Source: Vibrio quintilis
GTDB lineage: Bacteria > Pseudomonadota > Gammaproteobacteria > Enterobacterales > Vibrionaceae
NCBI RefSeq assembly: GCF_024529975.1
Contig: NZ_AP024897.1
Span: 3,100,001 to 3,164,000 of the forward strand
Reading direction: 5' to 3'
Length of the DNA stretch: 64,000 nucleotides
The notes beneath the pieces were generated by a model. The model saw only the letters and a list, made by a program, of their open reading frames with translations, searched no databases and was not told the origin of the DNA. Made by a program: the position numbers and the translations under genes. This document shows positions 27,780 through 35,958 of this stretch, one piece after another (positions within the stretch are counted from its first letter, which is position 1; each line of letters begins with the position of its first letter).

Positions 27780-28688
27780 ATGAAGATGATAGCGAAAAAA
27801 GATAGTCTGGAAGCAATAGAGAAATTTGCCGATCAGCTCGAAATTGAAGGCCGCAGCCTGTGGCAGGACGCCAGAATCCGGTTTATGAATAATAAAGCGG
27901 CGATGGCCAGCCTGGTCATTCTGGTATTGATTACTCTGGCTGTGCTCATTCTTCCTCATTTTGCTCAGTTTGAATTTGATGAAACTGACTGGTATGCGAT
28001 GAATGCCGCGCCTTCTGCAGAACATGTTTTTGGTACTGATGCACTGGGGCGTGATCTGTATGTAAGAACGCTGACCGGTGGTCAGATTTCCCTTGCCGTG
28101 GGTGTGATGGGTGCCTTTGTTGCGGTCATTATCGGCACTTTATATGGTGCAACATCTGGTTTTATTGGTGGCCGGACTGACCGTGTCATGATGCGGATCC
28201 TTGAAATTCTTTATGCCATCCCATTTATGTTTTTTGTCATTGTATTAGTGACCTTTTTCGGCCGGAATATCATGCTGATCTTTGTTGCGATCGGCGCAAT
28301 TTCCTGGCTTGATATGGCACGAATTGTCCGGGGACAAACACTCAGTCTGCGCAGCAAAGAATTTATCGAAGCTGCCCATGTTTGCGGCGTGAGTAACCGA
28401 TACATTATCACCCGTCACATTGTACCGAATGTCTTGGGGGTCGTTGTGGTTTACGCGACTTTACTCATCCCGAATATGATTTTAATTGAGTCATTTTTAT
28501 CCTTCCTTGGCTTAGGCGTTCAGGAGCCCAACACCAGTTGGGGAGCACTATTGCAAGAGGGTGCTAATACAATGGATCTGGCGGCATGGCAGCTGGCTTT
28601 CCCGGCAGCATTTATGGTTGTCACACTATTCTGTTTCAACTATGTGGGTGACGGATTACGTGACGCACTCGACCCGAAAGACAGATAA
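27780..28688 (+). CDS. oppC: Oligopeptide importer permease OppC
   Basis: Second permease of the peptide importer, 302 residues. It has the N-terminal cytoplasmic region typical of OppC (SLWQDARIRFMNNKAAMASL) before TM1, HVFGTDALGRDLYVRTLTGG after it, and the coupling motif EAAHVCGVSNRYIITRHIVPN. Starts 6 nt after oppB; AGGGAG RBS. Confidence 0.93.
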   Translation: MKMIAKKDSLEAIEKFADQLEIEGRSLWQDARIRFMNNKAAMASLVILVLITLAVLILPHFAQFEFDETDWYAMNAAPSAEHVFGTDALGRDLYVRTLTGGQISLAVGVMGAFVAVIIGTLYGATSGFIGGRTDRVMMRILEILYAIPFMFFVIVLVTFFGRNIMLIFVAIGAISWLDMARIVRGQTLSLRSKEFIEAAHVCGVSNRYIITRHIVPNVLGVVVVYATLLIPNMILIESFLSFLGLGVQEPNTSWGALLQEGANTMDLAAWQLAFPAAFMVVTLFCFNYVGDGLRDALDPKDR

Positions 28689-28703
28689 GCACAGGAGCAA
28701 AGA

Positions 28704-29675
28704 ATGAATCTACTCGAAGTGAAAGATCTGCGCGTTGAGTTCACCACACCAGACGGAATCGTCACCGCAGTCAATGACCTGAATTTTGCACTCAATCAGG
28801 GGGAAACGCTGGGTATTGTCGGTGAATCCGGCTCAGGAAAATCCCAGACCGTATTCGCCATGATGGGACTGCTGGCAAAAAACGGAAAGATCAGTGGCAG
28901 TGCGCAATTTGAAGGGAAAGAAATTTTAAATTTACCGGAAAAAGAACTGAATAAAATCCGGGCTTCACAGATGTCGATGATTTTCCAGGATCCGATGACA
29001 TCATTAAATCCTTATATGAAAGTCAGCGATCAGCTGACTGAGGTTTTGATTAAGCATAAAGGCATCAGTAAATCTGAAGCTCTGGAAGAATCCATTCAGA
29101 TGCTGGAAGCAGTCAAAATTCCGGAAGCCCGGAAACGCATCACAATGTTTCCGCACGAATTCTCAGGCGGCATGCGCCAACGGGTGATGATCGCTATGTC
29201 TCTTCTGTGTCGTCCGAAACTGTTAATTGCGGATGAGCCAACCACAGCTCTTGATGTCACCGTTCAGGCCCAGATTATGGATCTGCTCAATGAACTGAAA
29301 CAAGAATTCAATACAGCCATTATTATGATTACGCATGATCTGGGTGTTGTCGCTGGTTCCTGCGACAAAGTACTTGTCATGTACGCTGGCAGAACCATGG
29401 AATACGGCAATGTTGACGATATTTTCTATCAGCCGAGCCATCCTTACACCGAAGGTTTATTGAAAGCCATTCCGCGGCTGGATACTGAAGGGGAAATCCT
29501 GCCAACGATTTCCGGCAATCCGCCTAACCTGCTCCACCTTCCACCAGGCTGCCCTTATCAGGAGCGTTGCCACCGGGCAACTGAAGACTGTACCTATAAA
29601 GCGCCACGGCTGACGCCATTTGGAGATAATCGTCAGCGGGCTTGTTTTTCTGACTGGGAGGCATGGGAAAAATGA
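28704..29675 (+). CDS. oppD: Oligopeptide importer ATPase OppD
   Basis: One of the two ATPases powering peptide import, 323 residues. Walker [11 protein letters not shown], signature [15 protein letters not shown], Walker [19 protein letters not shown], switch His ITHDLGVV. The C-terminal oligopeptide-transporter domain has the Cys-rich loop ([14 protein letters not shown]) that in relatives binds an iron-sulfur cluster. Its stop overlaps the oppF start as ATGA. Confidence 0.94.
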   Translation: MNLLEVKDLRVEFTTPDGIVTAVNDLNFALNQGETLGIVGESGSGKSQTVFAMMGLLAKNGKISGSAQFEGKEILNLPEKELNKIRASQMSMIFQDPMTSLNPYMKVSDQLTEVLIKHKGISKSEALEESIQMLEAVKIPEARKRITMFPHEFSGGMRQRVMIAMSLLCRPKLLIADEPTTALDVTVQAQIMDLLNELKQEFNTAIIMITHDLGVVAGSCDKVLVMYAGRTMEYGNVDDIFYQPSHPYTEGLLKAIPRLDTEGEILPTISGNPPNLLHLPPGCPYQERCHRATEDCTYKAPRLTPFGDNRQRACFSDWEAWEK

Positions 29676-30658
29676 ATGATAAGTCTCTGATATTAGATGT
29701 TAAGTCACTCAAGGTTCATTTTCAGATATCCTCTGCATCTGCATGGCCATGGGCAAAGCCTTCCGCGCTGAAAGCGGTTGACGGTGTGAATGTTCAGCTC
29801 TATGAAGGTGAAACTTTGGGAGTTGTGGGTGAATCAGGCTGTGGTAAATCAACCTTTGCCCGGGCAATTATCGGATTAGTTCAGGCAACTGAAGGGGAAA
29901 TACTCTGGCTTGGGCAGGATCTCACCCGGATGAAAGACATCCAGCGCCGCAATACCCGTAAAGAAATTCAGATGATTTTTCAGGATCCGCTGGCTTCACT
30001 GAATCCACGGATGACCATTGGCGATATTATCGCTGAGCCGCTGAAAACCTTTTATCCGGAATTATCAAAAACTGAAGTGAAAGATCGGGTAAAAGAAATG
30101 ATGATGCGGGTCGGCCTGCTGCCAAACCTGATTAACCGCTACCCGCATGAGTTCTCTGGTGGTCAGTGTCAGCGGATTGGTATTGCCAGAGCGCTGATAC
30201 TAAAACCGAAAATGATCATCTGTGACGAACCGGTTTCAGCACTGGATGTTTCCATTCAGGCACAGGTAGTGAACCTGCTAAAAGAATTACAGCAAGAGCT
30301 CGGTTTAAGTCTGGTCTTTATCGCCCATGACTTATCTGTTGTGAAGCATATTTCTGATCGGGTGATGGTGATGTATTTAGGGAATGTGGTTGAAGTCGGT
30401 GAGACCAAAGCTTTATTTGCGAACCCGAAACACCCTTACACTAAGGCTCTGATGTCTGCAGTGCCCATTCCTGATCCGAAACTTGAGCGCGAGAAACAGA
30501 TTCAGATGCTGGAAGGCGATTTACCGTCACCGATGAATCCACCTTCAGGCTGTGTGTTCCGTACCCGCTGCCCTGTGGCAACCAGTCAGTGTGCTCAAAC
30601 AAAGCCCGTTTTAAAAGGTGAAGAAATTCATTCGGCTTCTTGCCTGCTGATTGACTAA
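29672..30658 (+). CDS. oppF: Oligopeptide importer ATPase OppF
   Basis: Second ATPase of the Opp system. It has 328 residues from the ATG at 29672, which overlaps the oppD stop (ATGA) and lies 11 nt after GGGAGG; the in-frame ATG at 29663 sits too close to that ribosome site. Walker A GESGCGKST, signature FSGGQCQRIGIARALI, Walker B MIICDEPVSALDVSIQAQ, and a C-terminal Cys-containing loop (GCVFRTRCPVATSQC). Last gene of the operon, followed by a terminator. Confidence 0.93.
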   Translation: MNDKSLILDVKSLKVHFQISSASAWPWAKPSALKAVDGVNVQLYEGETLGVVGESGCGKSTFARAIIGLVQATEGEILWLGQDLTRMKDIQRRNTRKEIQMIFQDPLASLNPRMTIGDIIAEPLKTFYPELSKTEVKDRVKEMMMRVGLLPNLINRYPHEFSGGQCQRIGIARALILKPKMIICDEPVSALDVSIQAQVVNLLKELQQELGLSLVFIAHDLSVVKHISDRVMVMYLGNVVEVGETKALFANPKHPYTKALMSAVPIPDPKLEREKQIQMLEGDLPSPMNPPSGCVFRTRCPVATSQCAQTKPVLKGEEIHSASCLLID

Positions 30659-30686
30659 ACGCTGATTGATAGTGATTCTTTGATTT

Positions 30687-30719
30687 ACAGGCAGATGCTT
30701 AATCGCTTCTGCCTGTTTT
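30687..30719 (+). terminator. Terminator after oppF
   Basis: A 9-bp perfect stem ACAGGCAGA (30687-30695) / TCTGCCTGT (30708-30716), 12-nt loop, then TTTT. Confidence 0.8.
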
Positions 30720-30787
30720 CTGTTGAGTTTATGAAAAGAATCGGGTTGAATAAGTTAACTGTGCCACTTCAACCAAAAGGAAAGCTC

Positions 30788-31096
30788 ATGGGGCGACCTA
30801 AAATACCACGCACTATTTGCGGTAAGCCTGCTGATAGCTGTTTTAAACCCAATGGAATACCAATGACCCAGCTCGCTCAGATATGGCTCGCTCCGGATGA
30901 GTTCGAAGCCCTGCGGCTGGTTGATTATGAAAAAATGTTGCAGCAGGAAGCGGCAGCCAAAATGCAGATTTCCCGTCAGACACTGGCAAATCTGGTCAAA
31001 TCTGCCAGACAAAAAGTCGCAGACTGCCTCATTCACGGCAAAGCACTGATGATGTCTCCTGAAGAGGATTCAGAGCGAACCGAAGAAACCAAATAA
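30788..31096 (+). CDS. UPF0251/DUF134 putative DNA-binding protein
   Basis: A 102-residue protein of the DUF134 family, found in many bacteria and archaea with unknown function. It begins MGRPKIPRTICGKP as family members do and contains a sigma-70 region-4-like helix-turn-helix (DEFEALRLVDYEKMLQQEAA then ISRQTLANLVKSAR, about 36-75). The start at 30788 has AAGGA six bases upstream; a 36-codon in-frame extension has no ribosome site and non-conserved residues. It stands alone between the opp terminator and the convergent SIMPL gene. Confidence 0.85.
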   Translation: MGRPKIPRTICGKPADSCFKPNGIPMTQLAQIWLAPDEFEALRLVDYEKMLQQEAAAKMQISRQTLANLVKSARQKVADCLIHGKALMMSPEEDSERTEETK

Positions 31097-31098
31097 TA

Positions 31099-31125
31099 CA
31101 GGGCATCCGGAAATGGTATGCCCTG
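31099..31125. terminator. Shared hairpin between convergent DUF134 and SIMPL genes
   Basis: Stem CAGGGCAT (31099-31106) / ATGCCCTG (31118-31125), 11-nt loop. The sequence on its left (minus-strand TATTATTT) gives a usable T-rich tail for the leftward SIMPL gene; the rightward tail is poor. Confidence 0.6.
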
Positions 31126-31140
31126 ATGAATAAAACCAGA

Positions 31141-31887
31141 CTATTTTAACTTATATACAACATCAACCCGATCATTAAAAATGATACTTTTATCATTATA
31201 TGTTGGAACGGATGGCGCGGCAGTCTTCATCGAGGCTGAAAAAAGCTGATTTTCCATTAATACATTGTCATGATTGACATTTTCTACATAATTTATCGAC
31301 CATACCCGATCAATTTCTGCCCCAAATTCACTGGCCAGTTCCTGAGCTTTTTGCGCAGCGTCTTCAGCAGCCAGCCTTCGGGCTTCTTCCTGATATTCTT
31401 CATGTTTGCTGGAAATCAGACGAATATTACTTAAATCAGTTGCCCCTTCAATCAACATCTGATCAAGATAAGCGCCCAGTTCATCTAATTTCTTAACTGT
31501 GACCTCAACATCCCGCTCGGCAGCATATCCTTTAAACGTCGTATTCCCGTTTTTATCCCTCCGGTGAACTGGTCGAAGCCATAGCTGAGCACTTGATACC
31601 GCTTTTCTGTCAAGACCAGCCTGCTTCAAACTCGTCAAAATATTTGCTACTTTCTTATCTACATCCTGCTTGCAGTCTATCGCTTTCTCACTTTCAGCTC
31701 TGACTTTTACTGAAAACTTCGCCCGATCAGGCGTTGCCACAACTGTTGAATATCCTGACAAAGAAATATAAGGACTCTCAGATAAACGAAAATTACCCTG
31801 ATCATTTGCTGTTGCAACACCGGAGAGGCCTGCTCCCAATATGAGCAAACAGGCCCCGGACGCAATTTTTGTGCAGATTTTATTCAT
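31141..31887 (-). CDS. Periplasmic SIMPL-domain (DUF541, YggE-like) protein
   Basis: A 248-residue protein with signal peptide MNKICTKIASGACLLILGAG, cleavage near VATAN, and a SIMPL domain from about residue 40 (ISLSGYSTVVATPDRAKFSV). E. coli YggE of this family lowers oxidative stress damage; the biochemical role is unknown. The start at 31887 is an ATG with AGAGGA upstream; the preceding in-frame TTG is less likely. A relic of the dispersed repeat lies about 40 nt upstream. Confidence 0.85.
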   Translation of the reverse strand: MNKICTKIASGACLLILGAGLSGVATANDQGNFRLSESPYISLSGYSTVVATPDRAKFSVKVRAESEKAIDCKQDVDKKVANILTSLKQAGLDRKAVSSAQLWLRPVHRRDKNGNTTFKGYAAERDVEVTVKKLDELGAYLDQMLIEGATDLSNIRLISSKHEEYQEEARRLAAEDAAQKAQELASEFGAEIDRVWSINYVENVNHDNVLMENQLFSASMKTAAPSVPTYNDKSIIFNDRVDVVYKLK

Positions 31888-31928
31888 CAATCATATCCTC
31901 TTTAAAAATGCTTATAGCGGCTGTTTCG

Positions 31929-31950
31929 CCCAGGCAATCTGAAGATGCAG
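31929..31950. repeat. Left-arm copy of dispersed intergenic repeat
   Basis: CCCAGGCAATCTGAAGATGCAG matches the left arm of the element at 35752-35958 (CCCAGGCAACCTGAAGAT.CA) with one or two changes. No right arm is visible within 100 nt, so this is a solo or decayed copy between two leftward genes. Confidence 0.6.
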
Positions 31951-32035
31951 GGCTGTCGAGATACAGAAAAATACCGCCATCATCAAAGATACAGCTTAAG
32001 CAACAAAGGGTACATAAAAAAGGCAGATAAAATAA

Positions 32036-32059
32036 AGCAGCCTCCGGGCGGAGGCTGCT
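32036..32059 (-). terminator. Terminator after the lipin-like gene
   Basis: Perfect 10-bp stem AGCAGCCTCC (32036-32045) / GGAGGCTGCT (32050-32059), 4-nt loop, with the minus-strand tail TTATTTTAT. Confidence 0.88.
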
Positions 32060-32082
32060 GACAACAAATATGTTAAGATAGA

Positions 32083-33060
32083 TTATTGGCATTGTGCGTC
32101 TGATGTGACATTAACCACTTCAGAAATATGAGAAAGATAATTGTCCTGAACTGCCTGAGTCCCTGATTCACCGGCATGATCACCGATAATATAAGTCTCT
32201 GCCTTTGGAATACCGGCCAGCTCATATGCTTCAATATCTGTTGTTGCATTCCCGTAAACACGAACAATCTTCACGCCCTTACTAAGCAACTGTTTAATAT
32301 ATCCGGCTTTATAACTTGCTTTCCCGGTCGGATCCAATAATTCACCATTAGAGTCCAGATGAAGGTGAAATGCCGGGATACCCTGTGCACCTAACCAGCT
32401 ACGTGAGTCTTTTGCCAGCCAGTAAGGGCGAGCCGATAAATAAATAATCCGGTAATGTTTCGACTGATAAGCTTTGACCATATCAGCAGCTCCGGCATAA
32501 GCGTCAGCTTCTGACATCCCCAGATAAGCAGCAACGGCCTCAGAATCACTTTTTGTCAATGTGCCATCAATATCGAACAGAACGGCCTCTGTATTTTTCT
32601 GAACAACACTCAGATAACCGGTTGTTGTTGATAAGTCGCCAGCTACGACCATATACACCCGGTAATCTCCCGCAGAACGACGGCCAAGGTTAATATAAAC
32701 TTTACCATCGGAATCTGTTGTATAATCACCAAGATACTCCCATTCCGTCATACCGGTACCAAAGATATAAGCATGAACACTTTCATCTTCCAAATCTTTG
32801 TGCAGAGCGAAATCATAATCAAACTTACCGACCATCACTGCCGTATCACCTTCAGTCACAAGCACATCATGAGCCATATGGTATGGGGTGTAAAATTTCG
32901 ACAATAAACGGTTACTCATATGATCAAACTGAGTTTTTTCCGGTGCAGGAGTCTCCGGAGGATGATTGACCGGCGAAAAATCAGGACAAATCGCAGCAAG
33001 TGCATGATGACCCACACTAAATACAAAAACTGATATAATAATTAACCACAAACGTTGCAT
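32083..33060 (-). CDS. Secreted lipin/LNS2-like HAD phosphatase-type protein
   Basis: A 325-residue protein with a Sec signal (MQRLWLIIISVFVFSVGHHA, cleavage near ALAAI). Residues about 60-155 look like an Ig-like beta domain. From about 160 there is a HAD domain of the lipin/Smp2 (LNS2) kind: motif I AVLFDIDGTLTKSD, motif II IIYLSARPYWLAKDSRSWL, motif III Lys in TGKASYKAGYIKQLL, and a late acidic motif YGNATTDIEAYELAG. Eukaryotic lipins are phosphatidate phosphatases; bacterial relatives are little studied. Export suggests action on periplasmic or extracellular phospholipid, but the substrate is not shown. It has its own terminator and diverges from cqsS. Confidence 0.8.
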   Translation of the reverse strand: MQRLWLIIISVFVFSVGHHALAAICPDFSPVNHPPETPAPEKTQFDHMSNRLLSKFYTPYHMAHDVLVTEGDTAVMVGKFDYDFALHKDLEDESVHAYIFGTGMTEWEYLGDYTTDSDGKVYINLGRRSAGDYRVYMVVAGDLSTTTGYLSVVQKNTEAVLFDIDGTLTKSDSEAVAAYLGMSEADAYAGAADMVKAYQSKHYRIIYLSARPYWLAKDSRSWLGAQGIPAFHLHLDSNGELLDPTGKASYKAGYIKQLLSKGVKIVRVYGNATTDIEAYELAGIPKAETYIIGDHAGESGTQAVQDNYLSHISEVVNVTSDAQCQ

Positions 33061-33652
33061 ACAAACTCCAAAATTAATTTTTCTAATAGTTATAACAATT
33101 TGTTAAAAAGAAAAATGTCATCTTTGATAACATCATCAAATTCTAATCAACACATGTGAATATTACATGACAACTATCCACTGGTATCATCGTATCAATA
33201 TTGCTTGTTTATAGGAATTCAAAAATAATGCTGAGTGATTAATTTAATCACAATTCAGAAGTATATTCAAAATAATCAACTGAATAATGATACAAACAGA
33301 ATTGAACACTTATTATCAAATCATCTTTCTGTTGCACTGAATAATATACAACCCAATAAACTGATGAAGCAGAGAAAATGAAAGTTAAAATGATGTGAAC
33401 AATGATAATTTTACAACAGAACCTGGAGCAGGGTTGAAGGTAAAGCAGAATAATACAACCACTGTCACACAAATCGATAAAAATAGAAACAATTCAATCA
33501 TTAGTCATCATGATATCCAATTGATATTCTGTGAAAATAAAAGCATAATAATTTCCGTTCAGGAATAAACTATCAGATCACATCAATATCTGAGCATCGT
33601 TTCTGAAATAAAATGAATAAAATTAATTATTATTCACAGGACAACTGATCTC
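33061..33652. other. 592-nt AT-rich gap between lipin-like gene and cqsS
   Basis: Carries the divergent promoters. In V. cholerae the autoinducer synthase cqsA lies next to cqsS; here no cqsA or recognisable remnant is present. A 74-codon minus-strand frame (33248-33472) lacks conserved features and is not called. I see no sRNA or sigma-54 signal here. Confidence 0.55.
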
Positions 33653-35707
33653 ATGAGTATTATAAATAAAATCTACCAAGATGCAGAACCAAACCTATCT
33701 TCGCTTGGATGGCTTGGGTTTATCGGTTATCCTGTTTATTACTTTATATGGAGTGACTTATTCCATCAACCATATGAAAATATGGAACTCAGAAGCTTAG
33801 GTTCTCTTTTATGTTTAATCCTGATATTACGTAACTTTATCCCGGCAAGATTAAAAAAATACCTCCCGTATTATTATATTTTTTCATCAACCTATTGCCT
33901 TCCTTATTTCTTCAGTTTCATGATGTTCATGAATAACTGGTCAACGATATGGGTAATGTCATTTATCACATCAATCTTTTTAAATATTATTCTGGTACAT
34001 AATACCAAAGTTTTATTATTGCAGAGTGTCATATCATATATACTATCTTATGTATCAGCAGATTATATCCTGTCACATAACTCAATTTCTCTTGTTAATT
34101 GGTCATATATACCGATCATTCTGTTTATCTACATATTTGGAAATATATTTTATTACCTGTATAAAAAATCACATGAGGTTAAGGTGTCGATTGCTAAATC
34201 TTTAGGTGCAGGGATTGCACATGAAATGCGTAATCCTTTAAGTACAATTCATACCTCATTTGATATATTAAAGTCATTGATACCTGAAGAGAATGCAGAA
34301 AACCGCACCATCTCATCCAAAGATCTGAAAACGATCCATCAATTACTGAGTGGCGTTGAGGATGTGATGGTATCCGCTGATGAAACCATTGATTTAATTT
34401 TGACGTCTATCGATCAACACCGGGTTTCCACATCAACATTCCGTCAGCATTCCGTTCTGACCGTGATACAAAAAACACTCTCATCATTCAGTTATCACTG
34501 TGATGAAGATCGTCACTCGATATATCTGGAGCAGGACTTTAATTTTGACTTTTTCGGTAGTGATACTTTATTAAAATATGCTTTATATAATTTGTTGAAA
34601 AATTCATTTTATTACAGAAAAGATAATAACTTTCATATTCATATAAAAATCATCAAACAAAACAAATGGAATCAAATAATATTTGAAGATAATGGAGCCG
34701 GAATAGCATCTGAGCATGTAGAACATATATTTAAAGATTTTTATACCTATGGAAAAAATGGTGGATTCGGTCTTGGACTGCCTTTTTGTCGCCGGATAAT
34801 GACTTCATTTGGTGGCCATATCCGATGTGAATCCAGCCAGGGAGAATGGACCAGGTTTATCTTAAGTTTTCCGGAATCGTCTTCCACTCAGGTCTCCCAT
34901 ATGAAGCAGCAAATATTGAAAATGAAATCCATGCTTTACATTCGGTATTCCCTGACTGATTCATCAGATAACGCCATAGTAAACCTTTTACAAAAAGAAT
35001 ATTCTCACCTTGAAGTTATTGATTTGGAAGATGCAATCGGCAAAAAAGACTATGAATTTGAATATGACATCATTTTCGTTAATCTCGAACAGATTACTCA
35101 GTATTCCCCTCAACTTGCAGCTTTGGAGAAATTGCTGTTTTTTTCCCGGGCACAAATATGCTACTTATTCGGGCAACATCAACAAAACCCGATTGAAGTA
35201 AAAAGAGATTTTCCCGTTATTCCACTTAAAACCAGGCACATCACAGCGACATATTTCAGAAACATCATAGAAAAACTTTTGTTCGGTGCTAAGCTCCCAA
35301 TCGATAAAAAGTTACCACCACAAATTATCAATCAACAACAAACAGGAAAACATATCCTGATTGTCGATGATAACCACTCAGTCCGGACATTCACCGCGTT
35401 ATTGCTAGAAAAACAAGGTTATGAAGTATTACAGGCAAATGATGGCACTGAAGCTTTAAATTCGGTAGACAATCAAAAAATTGATTTGATTTTGATGGAT
35501 ATCGAGATGCCGGTGATGGATGGCATAGAAGCTGCCAGACAAATTCGTTCTTCAAATAAACCATACCGCCATATACCCATCATTGGCCACACAGGAGACA
35601 GCCAGGCAAAAACGCTGGAAAAGATAAAAGCATCAGGTATGAATGATTATATCATTAAGCCAGTTCAAAAAGAGCAGCTACTGGGAAAGGTTGCCTGCCT
35701 GATTTAG
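33653..35707 (+). CDS. cqsS: CAI-1 quorum-sensing hybrid histidine kinase CqsS
   Basis: Membrane receptor for (S)-3-hydroxytridecan-4-one-type autoinducers that feeds phosphate through LuxU to LuxO. It has 684 residues against about 686 in V. cholerae. Layout: six membrane segments to about 168, kinase with phospho-His H190 in GAGIAHEMRNPLS, ATPase boxes around N314-N318 and DNGAG (346-350) and GLGLP (373-377), and a C-terminal receiver with D616 in LILMDIEMP. Relative to V. cholerae numbering the shift is -4: W104, S107 and F162 correspond to conserved W100, S103 and F158, but C170 corresponds to F166, as in V. harveyi CqsS. It lies alone, without cqsA, beside topB. Confidence 0.93.
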   Translation: MSIINKIYQDAEPNLSSLGWLGFIGYPVYYFIWSDLFHQPYENMELRSLGSLLCLILILRNFIPARLKKYLPYYYIFSSTYCLPYFFSFMMFMNNWSTIWVMSFITSIFLNIILVHNTKVLLLQSVISYILSYVSADYILSHNSISLVNWSYIPIILFIYIFGNIFYYLYKKSHEVKVSIAKSLGAGIAHEMRNPLSTIHTSFDILKSLIPEENAENRTISSKDLKTIHQLLSGVEDVMVSADETIDLILTSIDQHRVSTSTFRQHSVLTVIQKTLSSFSYHCDEDRHSIYLEQDFNFDFFGSDTLLKYALYNLLKNSFYYRKDNNFHIHIKIIKQNKWNQIIFEDNGAGIASEHVEHIFKDFYTYGKNGGFGLGLPFCRRIMTSFGGHIRCESSQGEWTRFILSFPESSSTQVSHMKQQILKMKSMLYIRYSLTDSSDNAIVNLLQKEYSHLEVIDLEDAIGKKDYEFEYDIIFVNLEQITQYSPQLAALEKLLFFSRAQICYLFGQHQQNPIEVKRDFPVIPLKTRHITATYFRNIIEKLLFGAKLPIDKKLPPQIINQQQTGKHILIVDDNHSVRTFTALLLEKQGYEVLQANDGTEALNSVDNQKIDLILMDIEMPVMDGIEAARQIRSSNKPYRHIPIIGHTGDSQAKTLEKIKASGMNDYIIKPVQKEQLLGKVACLI

Positions 35708-35751
35708 AGGATTTAAGAATATAATCAGTTACTCAGGGAAACATATTGTGC

Positions 35752-35958
35752 ATACCCAGGCAACCTGAAGATACATGATTCAGCGTGTCGCCGAAAGATA
35801 CAGTTCAAGGAAAGGGAATGCAGGAATGTCCCTGCTTTTCAAATTCTCCTGACACAGAAATGAGCCTTTCAGCTCACGCCCTGCGGGTGAGTTTGTCACG
35901 CCGTATCAGAGCCAGACAAATCTCACTGAAACCTGCATCTTCTGGTTGTTTGGGTATA
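35752..35958. repeat. 0.2 kb palindromic intergenic repeat element
   Basis: The left arm ATACCCAGGCAACCTGAAGAT (35752-35772) is mirrored by the right arm, CCTGCATCTTCTGG then TTGTTTGGGTAT at 35932-35957 (reverse complement ATACCCAAACAACCAGAAGATGCAGG). Inside are further dyads: GCAGGAATGTCCCTGC around 35820, and TTCAGCTCACGCCCTGCGGGTGAG around 35868-35891. There is no long open frame. It fills almost the whole gap between cqsS and topB, whose stop lies at its edge. It resembles a miniature, non-coding mobile element or large REP-like structure. Confidence 0.75.

Noticed and set aside
33248..33472. 74-codon minus-strand frame between the lipin-like gene and cqsS, considered as a cqsA remnant
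   Set aside because: Sequence is Cys/Ile/Tyr-rich noise with no aminotransferase motif; not a CqsA piece.
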